The position numbers and the translations under genes were made by a program. This document shows, piece after piece, positions 9,591-19,471 of a stretch of DNA of 64,000 bases. Position 1 is the stretch's first letter. Every line of letters starts with the position of its first letter. The notes below the pieces were generated by a model that worked only from the letters and a program-made list of their open reading frames with translations, was not told the origin of the DNA and made no database searches. This DNA comes from Bacteroidota bacterium (GTDB taxonomy: Bacteria; Bacteroidota; Bacteroidia; 2-12-FULL-35-15): the NCBI GenBank assembly GCA_017303895.1, contig JAFLBF010000013.1, forward strand, positions 1 to 64,000, read 5' to 3'.

Positions 9591-12500
9591 TTATCTTAAT
9601 AGTGTAACAGAACCTTTCAGTTCAAAATATTCGCCTTTGGAATTTTTGAAGCGGACTAAATAAACATATACTCCAAATTCACTTTTATTTCCTTTGTATG
9701 TTCCGTCCCATCCTTCCATGATATCAGTAGTATTAAAAACCTTTAATCCCCAACGGTTGAACACGGTAAAATCATAGTCGGTAATATCTACGAATGTTGT
9801 TACTGGAATAAAAACATTATTGAAACCACCGGGCTTGAAAGCATTTGGAATAAATATTTTTGGATCCTGATATGCTTCCGCCACATTCGAGAACGCATTG
9901 TCGTTAAATCCATAGGTGTTTCCCATTCCTTCCAAGGCTTCTATATAATAATTGAACACACCTTGCCCGAACAATTGTCCTGAAATATCATCTACATAAA
10001 TATTGTTATCCGATCCGGTATAAGGAACATTGGCAATTGGATTGGGATCCAACACTCCATCAATTCCTCTATAGATATTGTATGACAATACATTTCCTTG
10101 CCATGTTTCATAATCACTCCAGTAGATCGTGTTGGTCATTGATTCACTATCACCTATAGCTCTTGTAAGGATCGTTTTCCCAATATTGGTCTCTATTCCA
10201 TCATATCCACAACTGTCAATACTGATCACCTTGTAATAATAACTAATGTCATCCACTCTTGCTGTTGCATCCAAATAAACGACTGGTGTTGTGGCGCTGG
10301 AAGGTGCTGTACCGACTTGTGTGAATGTAATGTTATCTAAGGAACGCATGATCTTGAATCCGAGTCCGCTTGTTGCGAGGTCAATATGGCAACTGACTTC
10401 CACCTTACTATCATCAATAACACTTGCTTTTCTTAGATAGATAAAGTTGGGTGGAATAGGAGTTGCTGAATAAAAATTGATCCTGTTACTGGATGTAGTT
10501 TTTGTACCGGAAGCATCAAATGCTTGTACTTTAAAATAATACATCATGCTGGGTACTAATCCGGAGAGTGTGTACGATGTTGTTCCAGCAGCGACTGTGG
10601 CTGCTAATGTGAACGGTCCTGTTAAACTCGTGGTTGATGAATAAATTCGATAACCGGCTAATCCTGTTCCCAATGAATTGGAATAAGCGGTCCAATTCAG
10701 AATAGCACTTCTGCTACAAATGTCGGGCGAAGCTGTAAGGTAAATCGTACTTAATGTTGTGCCTAATGGACTAATGTTTCCGCAGGTATCGAATGCTGCC
10801 AGTCGATACTCTTCCGATGCTGTTCCTGCGTTAGAAAGTAAATAGGTGTAATTGGTATTGTTTATTCCATAGATGGTGTCAATAGGAATCCAGGCTGTTC
10901 CATTGAACTGATATACCACATAGGCTTCCACATCTGCTGATGGATTCACATTCCAGCTCATGAGCGCATCGTTGTTATCATCCACACTTAGTGTATCAAA
11001 TGTTGGAATGGAAGGAACAATGATATTTTGAAACAATCCTCCTGAGATAGATGATACCGATGTACAGCCTGTTGTGTCTACTATTTCAACACGATAGTTG
11101 ATCGTGGCATTGCAGATATAAACAGTATCAACAAAATTCAGATTATTGGTGCTGCCTGTTGGTGTCCATACGCCTGCAGGATATTCCTGATAAATGGTGT
11201 ACGTGCCTGTTGATGAACTGATGTTAGGAGTAGCGATCGCATTCCAGGTGAGAATAGCTGTTCCGTTTGCAGGATTGGTCACATTCAATAACATAGAACG
11301 AACTGTGTCTATCGCAGGTGAATAGACATTACATCCTGAACGGGTTTTGATGCAATAATAACGGGAAGCCGTGTTTGCATTTGCTCCCACATGTGTGTAG
11401 GCGTTTTGTGTATAGGTGAAGATACTGTCCAATAAGGTATAAGGACCGGCTAATGCATTGGCCGTATAAATATGATAACTGTTGAAACCTCCATCCGGAT
11501 CGGGTGGTATCGACCAGGTAAGTGTTACATTTCCATTGGGAAGAACCGATACACATCGTGGTTGCGGACTTTGGACAATGGGTAATGACAACACTGTAAT
11601 AGAAACGGTTGTAATATTCTCTGCCGGTGCAGGACAAAAATCATCGGTTACTTTGAATACAAAATTATAAGTATTAGATGCGGCATTGCATGTGGATGTG
11701 GTGGCAATATGATCACAGCTGGTTTGCCAGTTAAAAGTTGTACTTGCACTTGGCTGTCCATTAATTGGAGGAGTAGCACTCAATGTAGCGCAAGGAGGAT
11801 TGGAACAGCCTGCTGAAGCATTTGTGAAATTTGTTCCGAACTGATTTCCGGATGCATTGATACTTACTGTTTGAGGTGTGATCCCATCGGGCAGCAAGCC
11901 ACTATCGTTTGCATTCAAAGTGAAATTTACAACATCGCCAGCTGTTACGGTATCCTGAAAACTGGTGTATGTTACTGCTGGAGGTAAGTTGGAGGAACAA
12001 GGTAATAATACTACTTGTATCTCACGATAGATCTCAGCTACCAATTGTCCGCACTTCCAGGCTTCTACACGTATCACAGTCACAAAATTTCCTTGCGTGA
12101 ATGAAGTAAAAGAGATCTCGCCTGTTTGTGGATCGATGCTAGCAGGAACATTTGCTGCATTTTGAGTGGTGCCGGGTAAGGGACTGTTCAAGCTGTAGCC
12201 ATTTGAAAAAGGAACTAATCCGGGATCTACCGGAGGATTAAAACTTGTGGTTGAAATAAAATCATCCAAAGGTGATGCAAATGAATAGGACAGTGAATCA
12301 AGATCGGGATCAAACGCATTGTGGTTATAGGTGAAAGGATAACCCAAACAAATAACGGTGCTTGGACTTTCTAAGAATATAGGAGAAGAATCAAAACAAG
12401 GATTAGCATTCTGTCCATTAAAAGCATACATCACAGAGCGTATGGTCATACCAAAAGCACTGGGCGTTTGAATGTTGCTCAATGAATTGTTTCTGCAACA

Positions 12501-12923
12501 GTCTTTATAAGCGAATATCCATCCGGCAGCAGGCGGCACACCCGGTAAGGCAACCGGAGCCGATTGGTAAACATATTCCATTACTGCACCCATAAGTGGA
12601 GTAGGGTTGTTGGGCCATCCCGGTTGTGCTTCAGCAGCAGCGCAAGATATACTCGGACCGGCTCCATTGCATTTTGGAGAAATGTCTTTTGATGATATTA
12701 AATTGATAGCAATCGAACTGACGCTTGGATGATTAAATACATTGATATTTAAGCCCGGAGCAGCTGTAGCTCCATTGCAATCGCGGTAGAGCTTCATGGT
12801 AAAGGTATACTGACCTGCTCCCAAACATTGCCAGGTGATCTCACCACCCATCAAATGGGAGGCGTGTGATCTTCCTGCAAATAAGGAAAGAAAGACAATG
12901 AATAGAAATACCCTTTTAAGCAT
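9591..12923 (-). CDS. Large surface protein with fibronectin III-like domains and gliding-type (type B) C-terminal domain
   Basis: 1110 residues. A signal peptide (residues 1-21) is followed by SHLMGGEITWQC, a start shared by many Bacteroidota surface proteins. An N-terminal cadherin/Ig-like portion runs to about residue 450, then several fibronectin type III-like modules (repeats of the type Y-x-I-Y/x-S-x-x-L-x-G-P) cover about 480-1000. The last 85 residues (FIPNAFKPGGFNNVF, FNRWGLKVF, WDGTYKG, GVYVYLV) are the gliding-motility-associated CHU_C/type B T9SS sorting domain. It is probably an adhesin or cell-surface filament component; the ligand is unknown. It is followed 18 bases later by a second T9SS cargo gene. 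Confidence 0.9.
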   Translation of the reverse strand: MLKRVFLFIVFLSLFAGRSHASHLMGGEITWQCLGAGQYTFTMKLYRDCNGATAAPGLNINVFNHPSVSSIAINLISSKDISPKCNGAGPSISCAAAEAQPGWPNNPTPLMGAVMEYVYQSAPVALPGVPPAAGWIFAYKDCCRNNSLSNIQTPSAFGMTIRSVMYAFNGQNANPCFDSSPIFLESPSTVICLGYPFTYNHNAFDPDLDSLSYSFASPLDDFISTTSFNPPVDPGLVPFSNGYSLNSPLPGTTQNAANVPASIDPQTGEISFTSFTQGNFVTVIRVEAWKCGQLVAEIYREIQVVLLPCSSNLPPAVTYTSFQDTVTAGDVVNFTLNANDSGLLPDGITPQTVSINASGNQFGTNFTNASAGCSNPPCATLSATPPINGQPSASTTFNWQTSCDHIATTSTCNAASNTYNFVFKVTDDFCPAPAENITTVSITVLSLPIVQSPQPRCVSVLPNGNVTLTWSIPPDPDGGFNSYHIYTANALAGPYTLLDSIFTYTQNAYTHVGANANTASRYYCIKTRSGCNVYSPAIDTVRSMLLNVTNPANGTAILTWNAIATPNISSSTGTYTIYQEYPAGVWTPTGSTNNLNFVDTVYICNATINYRVEIVDTTGCTSVSSISGGLFQNIIVPSIPTFDTLSVDDNNDALMSWNVNPSADVEAYVVYQFNGTAWIPIDTIYGINNTNYTYLLSNAGTASEEYRLAAFDTCGNISPLGTTLSTIYLTASPDICSRSAILNWTAYSNSLGTGLAGYRIYSSTTSLTGPFTLAATVAAGTTSYTLSGLVPSMMYYFKVQAFDASGTKTTSSNRINFYSATPIPPNFIYLRKASVIDDSKVEVSCHIDLATSGLGFKIMRSLDNITFTQVGTAPSSATTPVVYLDATARVDDISYYYKVISIDSCGYDGIETNIGKTILTRAIGDSESMTNTIYWSDYETWQGNVLSYNIYRGIDGVLDPNPIANVPYTGSDNNIYVDDISGQLFGQGVFNYYIEALEGMGNTYGFNDNAFSNVAEAYQDPKIFIPNAFKPGGFNNVFIPVTTFVDITDYDFTVFNRWGLKVFNTTDIMEGWDGTYKGNKSEFGVYVYLVRFKNSKGEYFELKGSVTLLR

Positions 12924-12943
12924 TGTGGTAATAGTATTGACAC

Positions 12944-14233
12944 TTATTTCTTACCGGCAACCAATTCGATCATGCTGCTCTTGTCGAAGTACTGATTCGC
13001 CAGATCTCTTATTTGAGATGCATTGATGCTTTTGATCGTTGCAATATATCTGTCAAAATAATCATATCCTAAATTATATTCCATGATGCCTCTGAAACGA
13101 TCTGCCATTGCAAATGGTCCGTCCACACTTCTCAGGAAAGTTCCAAGCAAATAATTTTTTACCAACTGTAATTCATCCTCACTCACGGGTTCTTCTCTTA
13201 AACGATCCATTTCAAAATAAATTTCATGGATAGCATTCTTGCAAACATCAACGCCCACCTCTGTTGAAATAAAGAAGTAACCTGAATTTTGTAAGGAGAC
13301 CAATCCTGATCCAATACCATAGGTATATCCTTTGTCCTCCCTTATGTTTGACATCAAGCGGGAACCAAAATAACCTCCGTAAATGGTGTTTAATATTTGT
13401 AGGGATTGATAGTCGGGATGTTTTTTATTAAACAAAACCTTTCCTATGCGAATAGCAGATTGAAGCGCATCTGCCTTTAAGATCACTTCTTCTTTTTGCT
13501 CGCTGCTTGTAATTGTGGTATTGATCGGTTTTAGATCAGCAACTGCTTTCCAATCATCTTTACCAAAATGATCCTCTAATAATGTATAAACATCGTCATG
13601 GATCTTACCAGCAAGAATGATCTTACAATTATTGGAAGTATAAGCTTTTCTGTAAAAATCGATCAAATGTTCTTTTTTGATGGCATCAAAATCGGCTTCC
13701 TTTACGTTGATCCCATACGGATGTTTTGATCCAAATAGGAGTTCTGTAAAACGTTTCCGGGCAATGTTGGCCACCTTTTGGTTGTTTACATGAAACTTTT
13801 GTTTTTTATTCTGAAGATGAATATCCAACTCTGTTTGAGGGAATGTGGCATCTTTGATGATCTGTTCAATTATTGGGAGTGTTGAGCGCAGGTGTTTGTT
13901 TAAGGTATATAAGGTAATGGTAGCCGAATCTTGTCCAACTCCCATTTCCAAAAATGCTCCGTAATAATCAATTGCATCAGCAATCTGTGCCGCATTCATT
14001 TTGGATGTACCTTCTTCTATCATTGCATTCACTGTAGCCGCTTGCAATGGCATCTGCTGAAAATACATGCCTGCCGAAAAAATGAATTCAATTTTGATGA
14101 GTTCCTGAGTGCCCGCATTTACTGCATAAACAGGAATATTGTTGGCCAGGCGTTTTTCGCTAGCATGGATCATTTCAATTTTTTCAACCGCATGGAATGC
14201 GGGTGCCGTTTTACGGTCAAGTATAACACTCAT
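12944..14233 (-). CDS. M16 (pitrilysin) family protein lacking the zinc motif
   Basis: 429 residues with the two-lobed M16 fold (typical internal motif LKADALQSAIRIGKV, and the C-terminal RSVDGPFAMADRFRG segment). At the place of the HxxEH zinc site (residues around 65-75) the sequence reads ATVNAMIEEGT, so the metal ligands are missing. Such proteins are usually the non-catalytic partner of a heterodimeric M16 protease, providing the Arg/Tyr substrate-binding pair in the C-terminal lobe. The expected active partner is not adjacent. It sits 20 bases upstream of the large T9SS protein gene. Confidence 0.86.
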   Translation of the reverse strand: MSVILDRKTAPAFHAVEKIEMIHASEKRLANNIPVYAVNAGTQELIKIEFIFSAGMYFQQMPLQAATVNAMIEEGTSKMNAAQIADAIDYYGAFLEMGVGQDSATITLYTLNKHLRSTLPIIEQIIKDATFPQTELDIHLQNKKQKFHVNNQKVANIARKRFTELLFGSKHPYGINVKEADFDAIKKEHLIDFYRKAYTSNNCKIILAGKIHDDVYTLLEDHFGKDDWKAVADLKPINTTITSSEQKEEVILKADALQSAIRIGKVLFNKKHPDYQSLQILNTIYGGYFGSRLMSNIREDKGYTYGIGSGLVSLQNSGYFFISTEVGVDVCKNAIHEIYFEMDRLREEPVSEDELQLVKNYLLGTFLRSVDGPFAMADRFRGIMEYNLGYDYFDRYIATIKSINASQIRDLANQYFDKSSMIELVAGKK

Positions 14234-14322
14234 AGATCTGTATTAATTAACGTGTAAATATACGTATTTAATAGTGTTTTCGGAAACCTCAAAAACTTAT
14301 TCACAATTTGAGCTTTTTTTCT

Positions 14323-14351
14323 TGTAGAGCATGTAAGTTTTTGTATTTTCG
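14323..14351 (+). promoter_or_regulatory. Candidate promoter of the deoxynucleoside kinase gene
   Basis: CTTG followed about 19 bases later by TATTTTCG (14344-14351), one mismatch from the Bacteroidota -7 box TAnnTTTG, 38 bases before the ATG at 14389. The surroundings are AT-rich, so a chance match is possible. Confidence 0.35.
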
Positions 14352-14388
14352 TTTTCGGTTTTTTAAATTATTAAATTATTTTAAAATT

Positions 14389-15015
14389 ATGCATGTAGCA
14401 ATAGCAGGAAACATTGGGTCGGGTAAAACCACACTTACTACTCTTTTAGCAAAGCACTATAAATGGCAGGCGCATTTTGAGGATGCAGATGATAATCCTT
14501 ACTTGAACGACTTTTATGAGGACATGCAACGTTGGTCTTTTAATCTTCAGGTGTATTTCTTGAACAGTCGTTTCAGTCAGGTACAACAAATAAAAACAAG
14601 CGGTAAAACAGTTATTCAGGATCGTACGATCTATGAGGATGCTTATATTTTTGCTCCTAACTTACATTCAATGGGATTGATGACCACCCGTGATTTTGAA
14701 AACTATTTTTCTTTATTCAAATTGATGGAGTCCTTCATTTCTCCACCAGATCTTCTTATTTACTTACGTGCATCTGTTCCAACATTGGTGAACCAGATCC
14801 AAAAACGCGGTCGTGATTACGAAAATGCTATTCGCTTAGATTATTTAAAGCGCTTGAATGAGCGTTACGAAGCTTTTATTACATCGTATGAACAGGAGCA
14901 TAAAAATGCCCGTTTGTTGATCATTGATGTTGACAATAATAATTTCCCTGAAAAATCAGAGGATCTTGGTGCTATTATCAATAAAATTGATGCCGAGATC
15001 AACGGATTGTTCTAA
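14389..15015 (+). CDS. Deoxynucleoside kinase (dNK family)
   Basis: A 208-residue cytoplasmic kinase of the deoxyadenosine/deoxyguanosine kinase family that phosphorylates salvaged deoxynucleosides. The P-loop GNIGSGKTTL is right at the N-terminus. QDRTIYEDAYIFA holds the ERS/DR-type base-binding region, and QKRGRDYENAI forms the lid with Arg residues. Starting at MHVAIAGNIGSGKT places the P-loop where the family has it, so the longer in-frame extension from 14308 is rejected. It is a single gene between two leftward units, followed by a strong terminator. Confidence 0.92.
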   Translation: MHVAIAGNIGSGKTTLTTLLAKHYKWQAHFEDADDNPYLNDFYEDMQRWSFNLQVYFLNSRFSQVQQIKTSGKTVIQDRTIYEDAYIFAPNLHSMGLMTTRDFENYFSLFKLMESFISPPDLLIYLRASVPTLVNQIQKRGRDYENAIRLDYLKRLNERYEAFITSYEQEHKNARLLIIDVDNNNFPEKSEDLGAIINKIDAEINGLF

Positions 15016-15037
15016 AATTTATTCTCTCTAATCTGCG

Positions 15038-15070
15038 AAAAAGCACTTCTTTTTTTAGAAGTGCTTTTTT
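15038..15070 (+). terminator. Intrinsic terminator of the deoxynucleoside kinase gene
   Basis: AAAAGCACTTCT - TTTTTT loop - AGAAGTGCTTTTTT: a 12-bp perfect stem with A-run and T-run, 22 bases after the stop. The symmetric A/T flanks could also end the leftward PhoD transcript. Confidence 0.88.
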
Positions 15071-15071
15071 G

Positions 15072-15099
15072 TTATAATTATAATTATAATTATAATTAT
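15072..15099. repeat. (TTATAA)n hexanucleotide repeat overlapping a stop codon
   Basis: Four full TTATAA units plus TTAT, lying at the 3' end of the PhoD-like gene and containing its TAA stop (15096-15098). It may slip in length, but length changes would not alter the encoded protein. Confidence 0.8.
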
Positions 15100-16946
15100 G
15101 ATTTTATGAATTTTTTCTGCACCCGTTCATTTCCATTTTCAATTTCTAATATGTAAACCCCACTATTCAATTCCGAAACATCAATTCGCCCAATAATGAC
15201 ACCATTGCTCATTGTTTCAGAAATACTAGGACGTACTTGTTTACCATTTATGTCCAATATTCTGAATGATGTTGTGCCGGAATTAGAAATGCTATACTGG
15301 AAGTTAATTTCATTGACAGCAGGATTAGGATATAAGCTCAATATAATATTGGAAGATGTGTAAGTTGATCCAGTCACAATAGATGGTCGTGGGCACGGTG
15401 GTGCCTGGATCTGATTAATAACTTCCGGTTTCCCCATCATTGCTGTTCCAGTGTTTCTTAAAAACCGTTCGTTGTGATTAACAAAGTATGATTTGGTAGT
15501 GGTAGCGATTGAAGATGGAAAATCGATCGTGTTAACGTAGTACCAATCTGCTTGTGCTTTGTTACTTGTTACTGTCAATAGAACAAAACCATGTTGTGCT
15601 AAGTCTGCATATTTTATATGACTGTTGCTTAATTGGATAGCGGTCGCTCCTCCTGGTATGGAGATTCCCGGTGAGGTAACGGATGGGGTAACAAATTCAA
15701 CTCCTGCAGAATTTGCTCCATTTAGGGCATTATATCCACTCAACGGAAGATCGTTAGCCCATGAAGAATGAATGTCGCCAGTAAGTACAACTATATTGTT
15801 TATGTTGTTATTAATAATATGGCTAAGAACTCTATCGCGTTCGGCCGGATAGCCATCCCATTGATCTTCGTTAATCGCATTTCCAAAAATTCTAAGAGGC
15901 GCCATCATTACTTGTTGTGCAATTATTTTCCATTGACAGGCGCTAGAATCAAGTCGGTTGCCAAGCCAGCTGAATTGATCTGTTCCTAACAATTGCCTGC
16001 TGTTTGATGTTACTACCGTTCCGGAAGTTCCACTTTGAACATCTCTTCCATGTAAACGGGTATCTAACATGATCAGATCTAATAAATTACCATATTGTAT
16101 TTTTCTGAATATCTGGTAGGGATCTGTGGTATTGGATTGACGTATTGGCAGCCATTCAAAATAGGCTTGTTTAGCTGCATTTTTTCTGTTACTCCAATTT
16201 CCTTCTGTTCCCGGGTCATGATTTTCTGCTCCGTTAACCCACGAATCATTTGCACTTTCATGATCGTCCCAAATTACAATAAAAGGATATTGTTGATGAC
16301 ATTTTCTTAGATCTTCGTCTAAGTGATAAGTTGAATATCGCATTCGATAATCATCAACCGTTAATATTTCATTAGATGGTTCCCAACTTCTGTTAGCTGT
16401 AGCATTAGGAGAATACCCACCTGTTTCATATTCATAGATATAATCCCCTAAACAAATAACAGCGTCAATATCATTTCTTTGAGTAATATTCTTGTAAACA
16501 TTAAAGAATCCTGCTTCAAAATTAGCGCATGATACAACAGCAAAACGGGCACTGTCCGTATTTCCTTGTGGTGCTGTTTTCGTTCTTCCTCTTACTGAGT
16601 ATTTTCCTGACGTTTCAAATTCGTAATAGTAATATGTATCTGCTTGTAAGTTGGTAACATCTATTTTAACTGTGTAGTCGCTATACGCATCTGTAATTGT
16701 ACTTCCACTTTGTACGACAGTTTGCATGGCTGTATCCAAGGCCATTTTCCAATTCACCAAAATACTTCCGGTTTGATTGACCGAGGGGGTCACTCGAGTC
16801 CAAATGATCACCCTGTCTGCAAGTGGATCACCAGAAGCGACTCCATGATAAAAAGGTTCCATGCAGGGCTCTAGAAATAGACGATTGCCTTGAGCGAATG
16901 TGAAAGTAGAAAAGAATAAAAGGAAGATCAGTAGTGTTTTTTTCAT
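15096..16946 (-). CDS. PhoD-like alkaline phosphatase/phosphodiesterase with T9SS sorting domain
   Basis: 616 residues from MKKTLLIFLLFF at 16946, which is a clear signal peptide (cleavage near FAQ). A longer frame would start inside the upstream gene. A PhoD N-terminal Fn3-like domain (FYHGVASGDPLADRVIIWTR) is followed by the metallophosphatase core: CLGDYIYEYE, WDDHESANDSWVNG, LDTRLHGRD, VLTGDIHSSWA. PhoD enzymes use Fe/Ca to release phosphate from mono- and diesters. The last 75 residues (LYPNPAVNEINF ... LNSGVYILEI) are a type A T9SS domain. It starts 1 base after the upstream metallophosphatase stop, so both form one transcript and both enzymes should act at the cell surface or outside. 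Confidence 0.93.
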   Translation of the reverse strand: MKKTLLIFLLFFSTFTFAQGNRLFLEPCMEPFYHGVASGDPLADRVIIWTRVTPSVNQTGSILVNWKMALDTAMQTVVQSGSTITDAYSDYTVKIDVTNLQADTYYYYEFETSGKYSVRGRTKTAPQGNTDSARFAVVSCANFEAGFFNVYKNITQRNDIDAVICLGDYIYEYETGGYSPNATANRSWEPSNEILTVDDYRMRYSTYHLDEDLRKCHQQYPFIVIWDDHESANDSWVNGAENHDPGTEGNWSNRKNAAKQAYFEWLPIRQSNTTDPYQIFRKIQYGNLLDLIMLDTRLHGRDVQSGTSGTVVTSNSRQLLGTDQFSWLGNRLDSSACQWKIIAQQVMMAPLRIFGNAINEDQWDGYPAERDRVLSHIINNNINNIVVLTGDIHSSWANDLPLSGYNALNGANSAGVEFVTPSVTSPGISIPGGATAIQLSNSHIKYADLAQHGFVLLTVTSNKAQADWYYVNTIDFPSSIATTTKSYFVNHNERFLRNTGTAMMGKPEVINQIQAPPCPRPSIVTGSTYTSSNIILSLYPNPAVNEINFQYSISNSGTTSFRILDINGKQVRPSISETMSNGVIIGRIDVSELNSGVYILEIENGNERVQKKFIKS

Positions 16947-16947
16947 T

Positions 16948-19266
16948 TTATTGATGTATAAAAATTCGTTTAATATTTCTTTTGTGTTCATTCTTGACTT
17001 CCAAAAAATAGATCCCACTTTTATAATTTGAAACATTAATGGAATAAGATGCGCTACCATTTATCGTTTGGATAGGCATGGTTTCTATTTGCTGTCCTAA
17101 TGCATTGTAAATAGCTAAGTCCATTAGTTCATTTTCATTATTCTTTATGTTTAGTTCTAATTGTTCGTTATTCTGGATCGTATTTACAGAAAAGTCTAAA
17201 TTGTTAGTGCTTATCCCTGTTAAATTGCATTGATTGGCGGGTAATAGTTGGATGTTGAATGTATCTGTAATACATCCATTGATATCATTGGCATAAACCG
17301 TTGTGTTATTCAATACAGAATAGTTAAGGGAATCGCCTGATGTATTAATTGGTTGCCATAATGCAGTTCCTGAAAAAGATGGTTTAAGTGTTATCTGATC
17401 ACCAGGACAGGCGTTGACTGTTTCATTTTTACTCATGTTTTTGAAAATGCTGAATGAGTCATAGATCGAACCATCTGTTTTTATGAATTTGGCATCTAAA
17501 CGATTATTGTTTATTTCTAATAGCATTGAACCAAGATCGGTGCTGCTATATTTATGCATCACAGGATGTGGCCAACTGCTTTCCGGTGAACCGGATTTGG
17601 CAGAGCATCCAACTACAGAATATACAGTGCCTTTGTGCGCTTCATTAATTGTCATGTGTTTTTCATAAGGACATGCTCCTGAATGATAATTTCCGGAAGT
17701 ATTGTCTAGTATCATGTTTGGCTGCAATGTGTTTGAATTGTCATAATGGCCATCTATTAGCATGGATCTTTCATAAACATGACTGTGACCACCTAATATT
17801 AGATCTACACCATGTGATTCTAGGATCGGTAAAATATTTTCACGCATATCTACCATCTCAAAATCATACAACAAAGGATTGTCGGAATCATGTGTTCCTT
17901 TTGTATAAGGAGGATGATGCCAGTAGGCGATTATCCATGGTAATGTATTTGCATTAAGATCATTTAAAAGCCATGTAGCCATTGGGGCATTTGTATTCCG
18001 GTTTTCATCATACGAATCCAATGAAATAAAGTGAATATTCCCAATGTTGTAAGAATAGTATTTCTCTGTACCCGAAGCTAATCCACCTGATTCCCCATTG
18101 GTAGGTAAACTAAAAATGTTGTAATAGGCAGGTGCTGGTGAAAATGGGATGTGATTGTTATAGTCGTGGTTTCCGGGAGATGGCCAGGTAACAGTGTTTT
18201 TCATAATGCCCTCATACTCATTACTAAAAACATGATCTTGGTATTCATCGTCTTTACCTCCTTCATATGCATTGTCTCCGAGCCATATCCATCCATCAAT
18301 ATGTTGACCGTTATTATAGTTGATGAATGCATCGCGCACTGCTCTTTGATCATTACTGCCTGTTCCTGCATCACCGATCACCCAAAAACGGTAAGGTTGA
18401 ATCGTTCCACTTGCAGGTAGGGTTACAAAGGAAAGATCGGGTGCTGCAGGTGCCAGAATGGAATTATAGTTCCCAACAGAATAAAAATATTTTGTGTATG
18501 GATTCAAGTTGATGATCTCAACTTCGTGTTCTGTTCCAAAGCCTGTATGAATGACAGTATTGTTTAAGTTTGAATAAGAATTTCCGTATAAAATTTTACT
18601 ATCACAGGCCACATCCGTTCTCCATTTAATTATAATACCAGTTGGAGTTGCTTTTTGAAGGTAAGGTCCTCGTGTGATGATGGCATTTATAGGTGTGCTG
18701 ATCCCATCTAATTTTAAATTGAAACTAATATCGGAGCTGGTTCTATCATCTTGATGGATCTCTACAGCTATTACATTGGTTCCAGCTACTAAATGCCCTG
18801 CACTAATTGTAGCGGCTTGCCAATCATCTTCGGTCGGCCAGGCAACTGTATTTGAGGCTTCGGTGTTATAATCAATACTTCCGGCTGGCATATTGCTCCG
18901 CCAAACTTCATTGCCATTGATATATATAACCGCTCCATCATCCCTTACGATCTCTAAATTGAGAGAGTTAAATGCAAGTGGGTTTGTTACATTAAATTGT
19001 TTTCTGAAATAGGTGGTAATGTGCTTATTATTGCCATCAACACCATAGCTGACAGTTGTAGCTTCATCACTATCGCCATAGCCCAATTCTGCATTTCCCA
19101 CAGCCCAATTTAAATCGTTAAATGCAGGTGTTTTCCAAGCAGATTGCTGATCACTTCCATCGTCTAAGTAGCGCCAAAGTGAGCCGGAGGGAATAATGTT
19201 AGTGGTTTGGGCATTGATTGTAAGGATGCCTGTAAATGCTAATAAGATAGTAGTTTTTAGTTTCAT
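16948..19266 (-). CDS. Purple-acid-phosphatase-like metallophosphoesterase with T9SS sorting domain
   Basis: 772 residues. A signal peptide (residues 1-19, ending INAQ) precedes an N-terminal beta-sandwich (about 20-170, LWRYLDDGS ... galactose-binding/jelly-roll type), then an Fn3-like purple-acid-phosphatase N-domain (GPYLQKATPTGIIIKW). The calcineurin-type core follows: WVIGDAGTG, WLGDNAYEGG, SPGNHDYNNH, AYWHHPPYTKG and LGGHSHVYERS, giving the full set of metal ligands. After an Ig-like PKD-type stretch comes a T9SS sorting domain (NALGQQIETM ... SGIYFLEVKN). It is the first gene of a two-gene run with the PhoD-like enzyme. Confidence 0.92.
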   Translation of the reverse strand: MKLKTTILLAFTGILTINAQTTNIIPSGSLWRYLDDGSDQQSAWKTPAFNDLNWAVGNAELGYGDSDEATTVSYGVDGNNKHITTYFRKQFNVTNPLAFNSLNLEIVRDDGAVIYINGNEVWRSNMPAGSIDYNTEASNTVAWPTEDDWQAATISAGHLVAGTNVIAVEIHQDDRTSSDISFNLKLDGISTPINAIITRGPYLQKATPTGIIIKWRTDVACDSKILYGNSYSNLNNTVIHTGFGTEHEVEIINLNPYTKYFYSVGNYNSILAPAAPDLSFVTLPASGTIQPYRFWVIGDAGTGSNDQRAVRDAFINYNNGQHIDGWIWLGDNAYEGGKDDEYQDHVFSNEYEGIMKNTVTWPSPGNHDYNNHIPFSPAPAYYNIFSLPTNGESGGLASGTEKYYSYNIGNIHFISLDSYDENRNTNAPMATWLLNDLNANTLPWIIAYWHHPPYTKGTHDSDNPLLYDFEMVDMRENILPILESHGVDLILGGHSHVYERSMLIDGHYDNSNTLQPNMILDNTSGNYHSGACPYEKHMTINEAHKGTVYSVVGCSAKSGSPESSWPHPVMHKYSSTDLGSMLLEINNNRLDAKFIKTDGSIYDSFSIFKNMSKNETVNACPGDQITLKPSFSGTALWQPINTSGDSLNYSVLNNTTVYANDINGCITDTFNIQLLPANQCNLTGISTNNLDFSVNTIQNNEQLELNIKNNENELMDLAIYNALGQQIETMPIQTINGSASYSINVSNYKSGIYFLEVKNEHKRNIKRIFIHQ

Positions 19267-19270
19267 GTTG

Positions 19271-19278
19271 CAAAACTA
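19271..19278 (-). promoter_or_regulatory. -7 box close to the metallophosphatase start codon
   Basis: Read leftward TAGTTTTG, a perfect TAnnTTTG, ending only 4 bases before the ATG at 19266. No convincing -33 TTTG is seen. If used, the mRNA would be leaderless or nearly so. Confidence 0.3.
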
Positions 19279-19471
19279 TCTTTAGGCATTTACTCCAGAG
19301 TTATAGAATTGCATTCTTTGTTTTATATGTCTGTAAATTAATTGATAGTGAATTAAATTTTATGTTAAGAATACCCAATATGGCATCTTATTTACATTTT
19401 TCAAATCTTATTAACAGTCAATAAAATAAGCCTGTTTAATGATTAAATTTACAGTCCATTAATTTAACTGC

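Noticed and set aside
11329-11637. 102-codon minus frame overlapping the large T9SS protein in another register
   Set aside because: No start context and the surface protein frame is continuous through it.
14255-14270. TAAATA-TACG-TATTTA near-palindrome upstream of the M16 gene
   Set aside because: Purely AT-rich arms in an AT-rich gap; no spacing or conservation argument for an operator.
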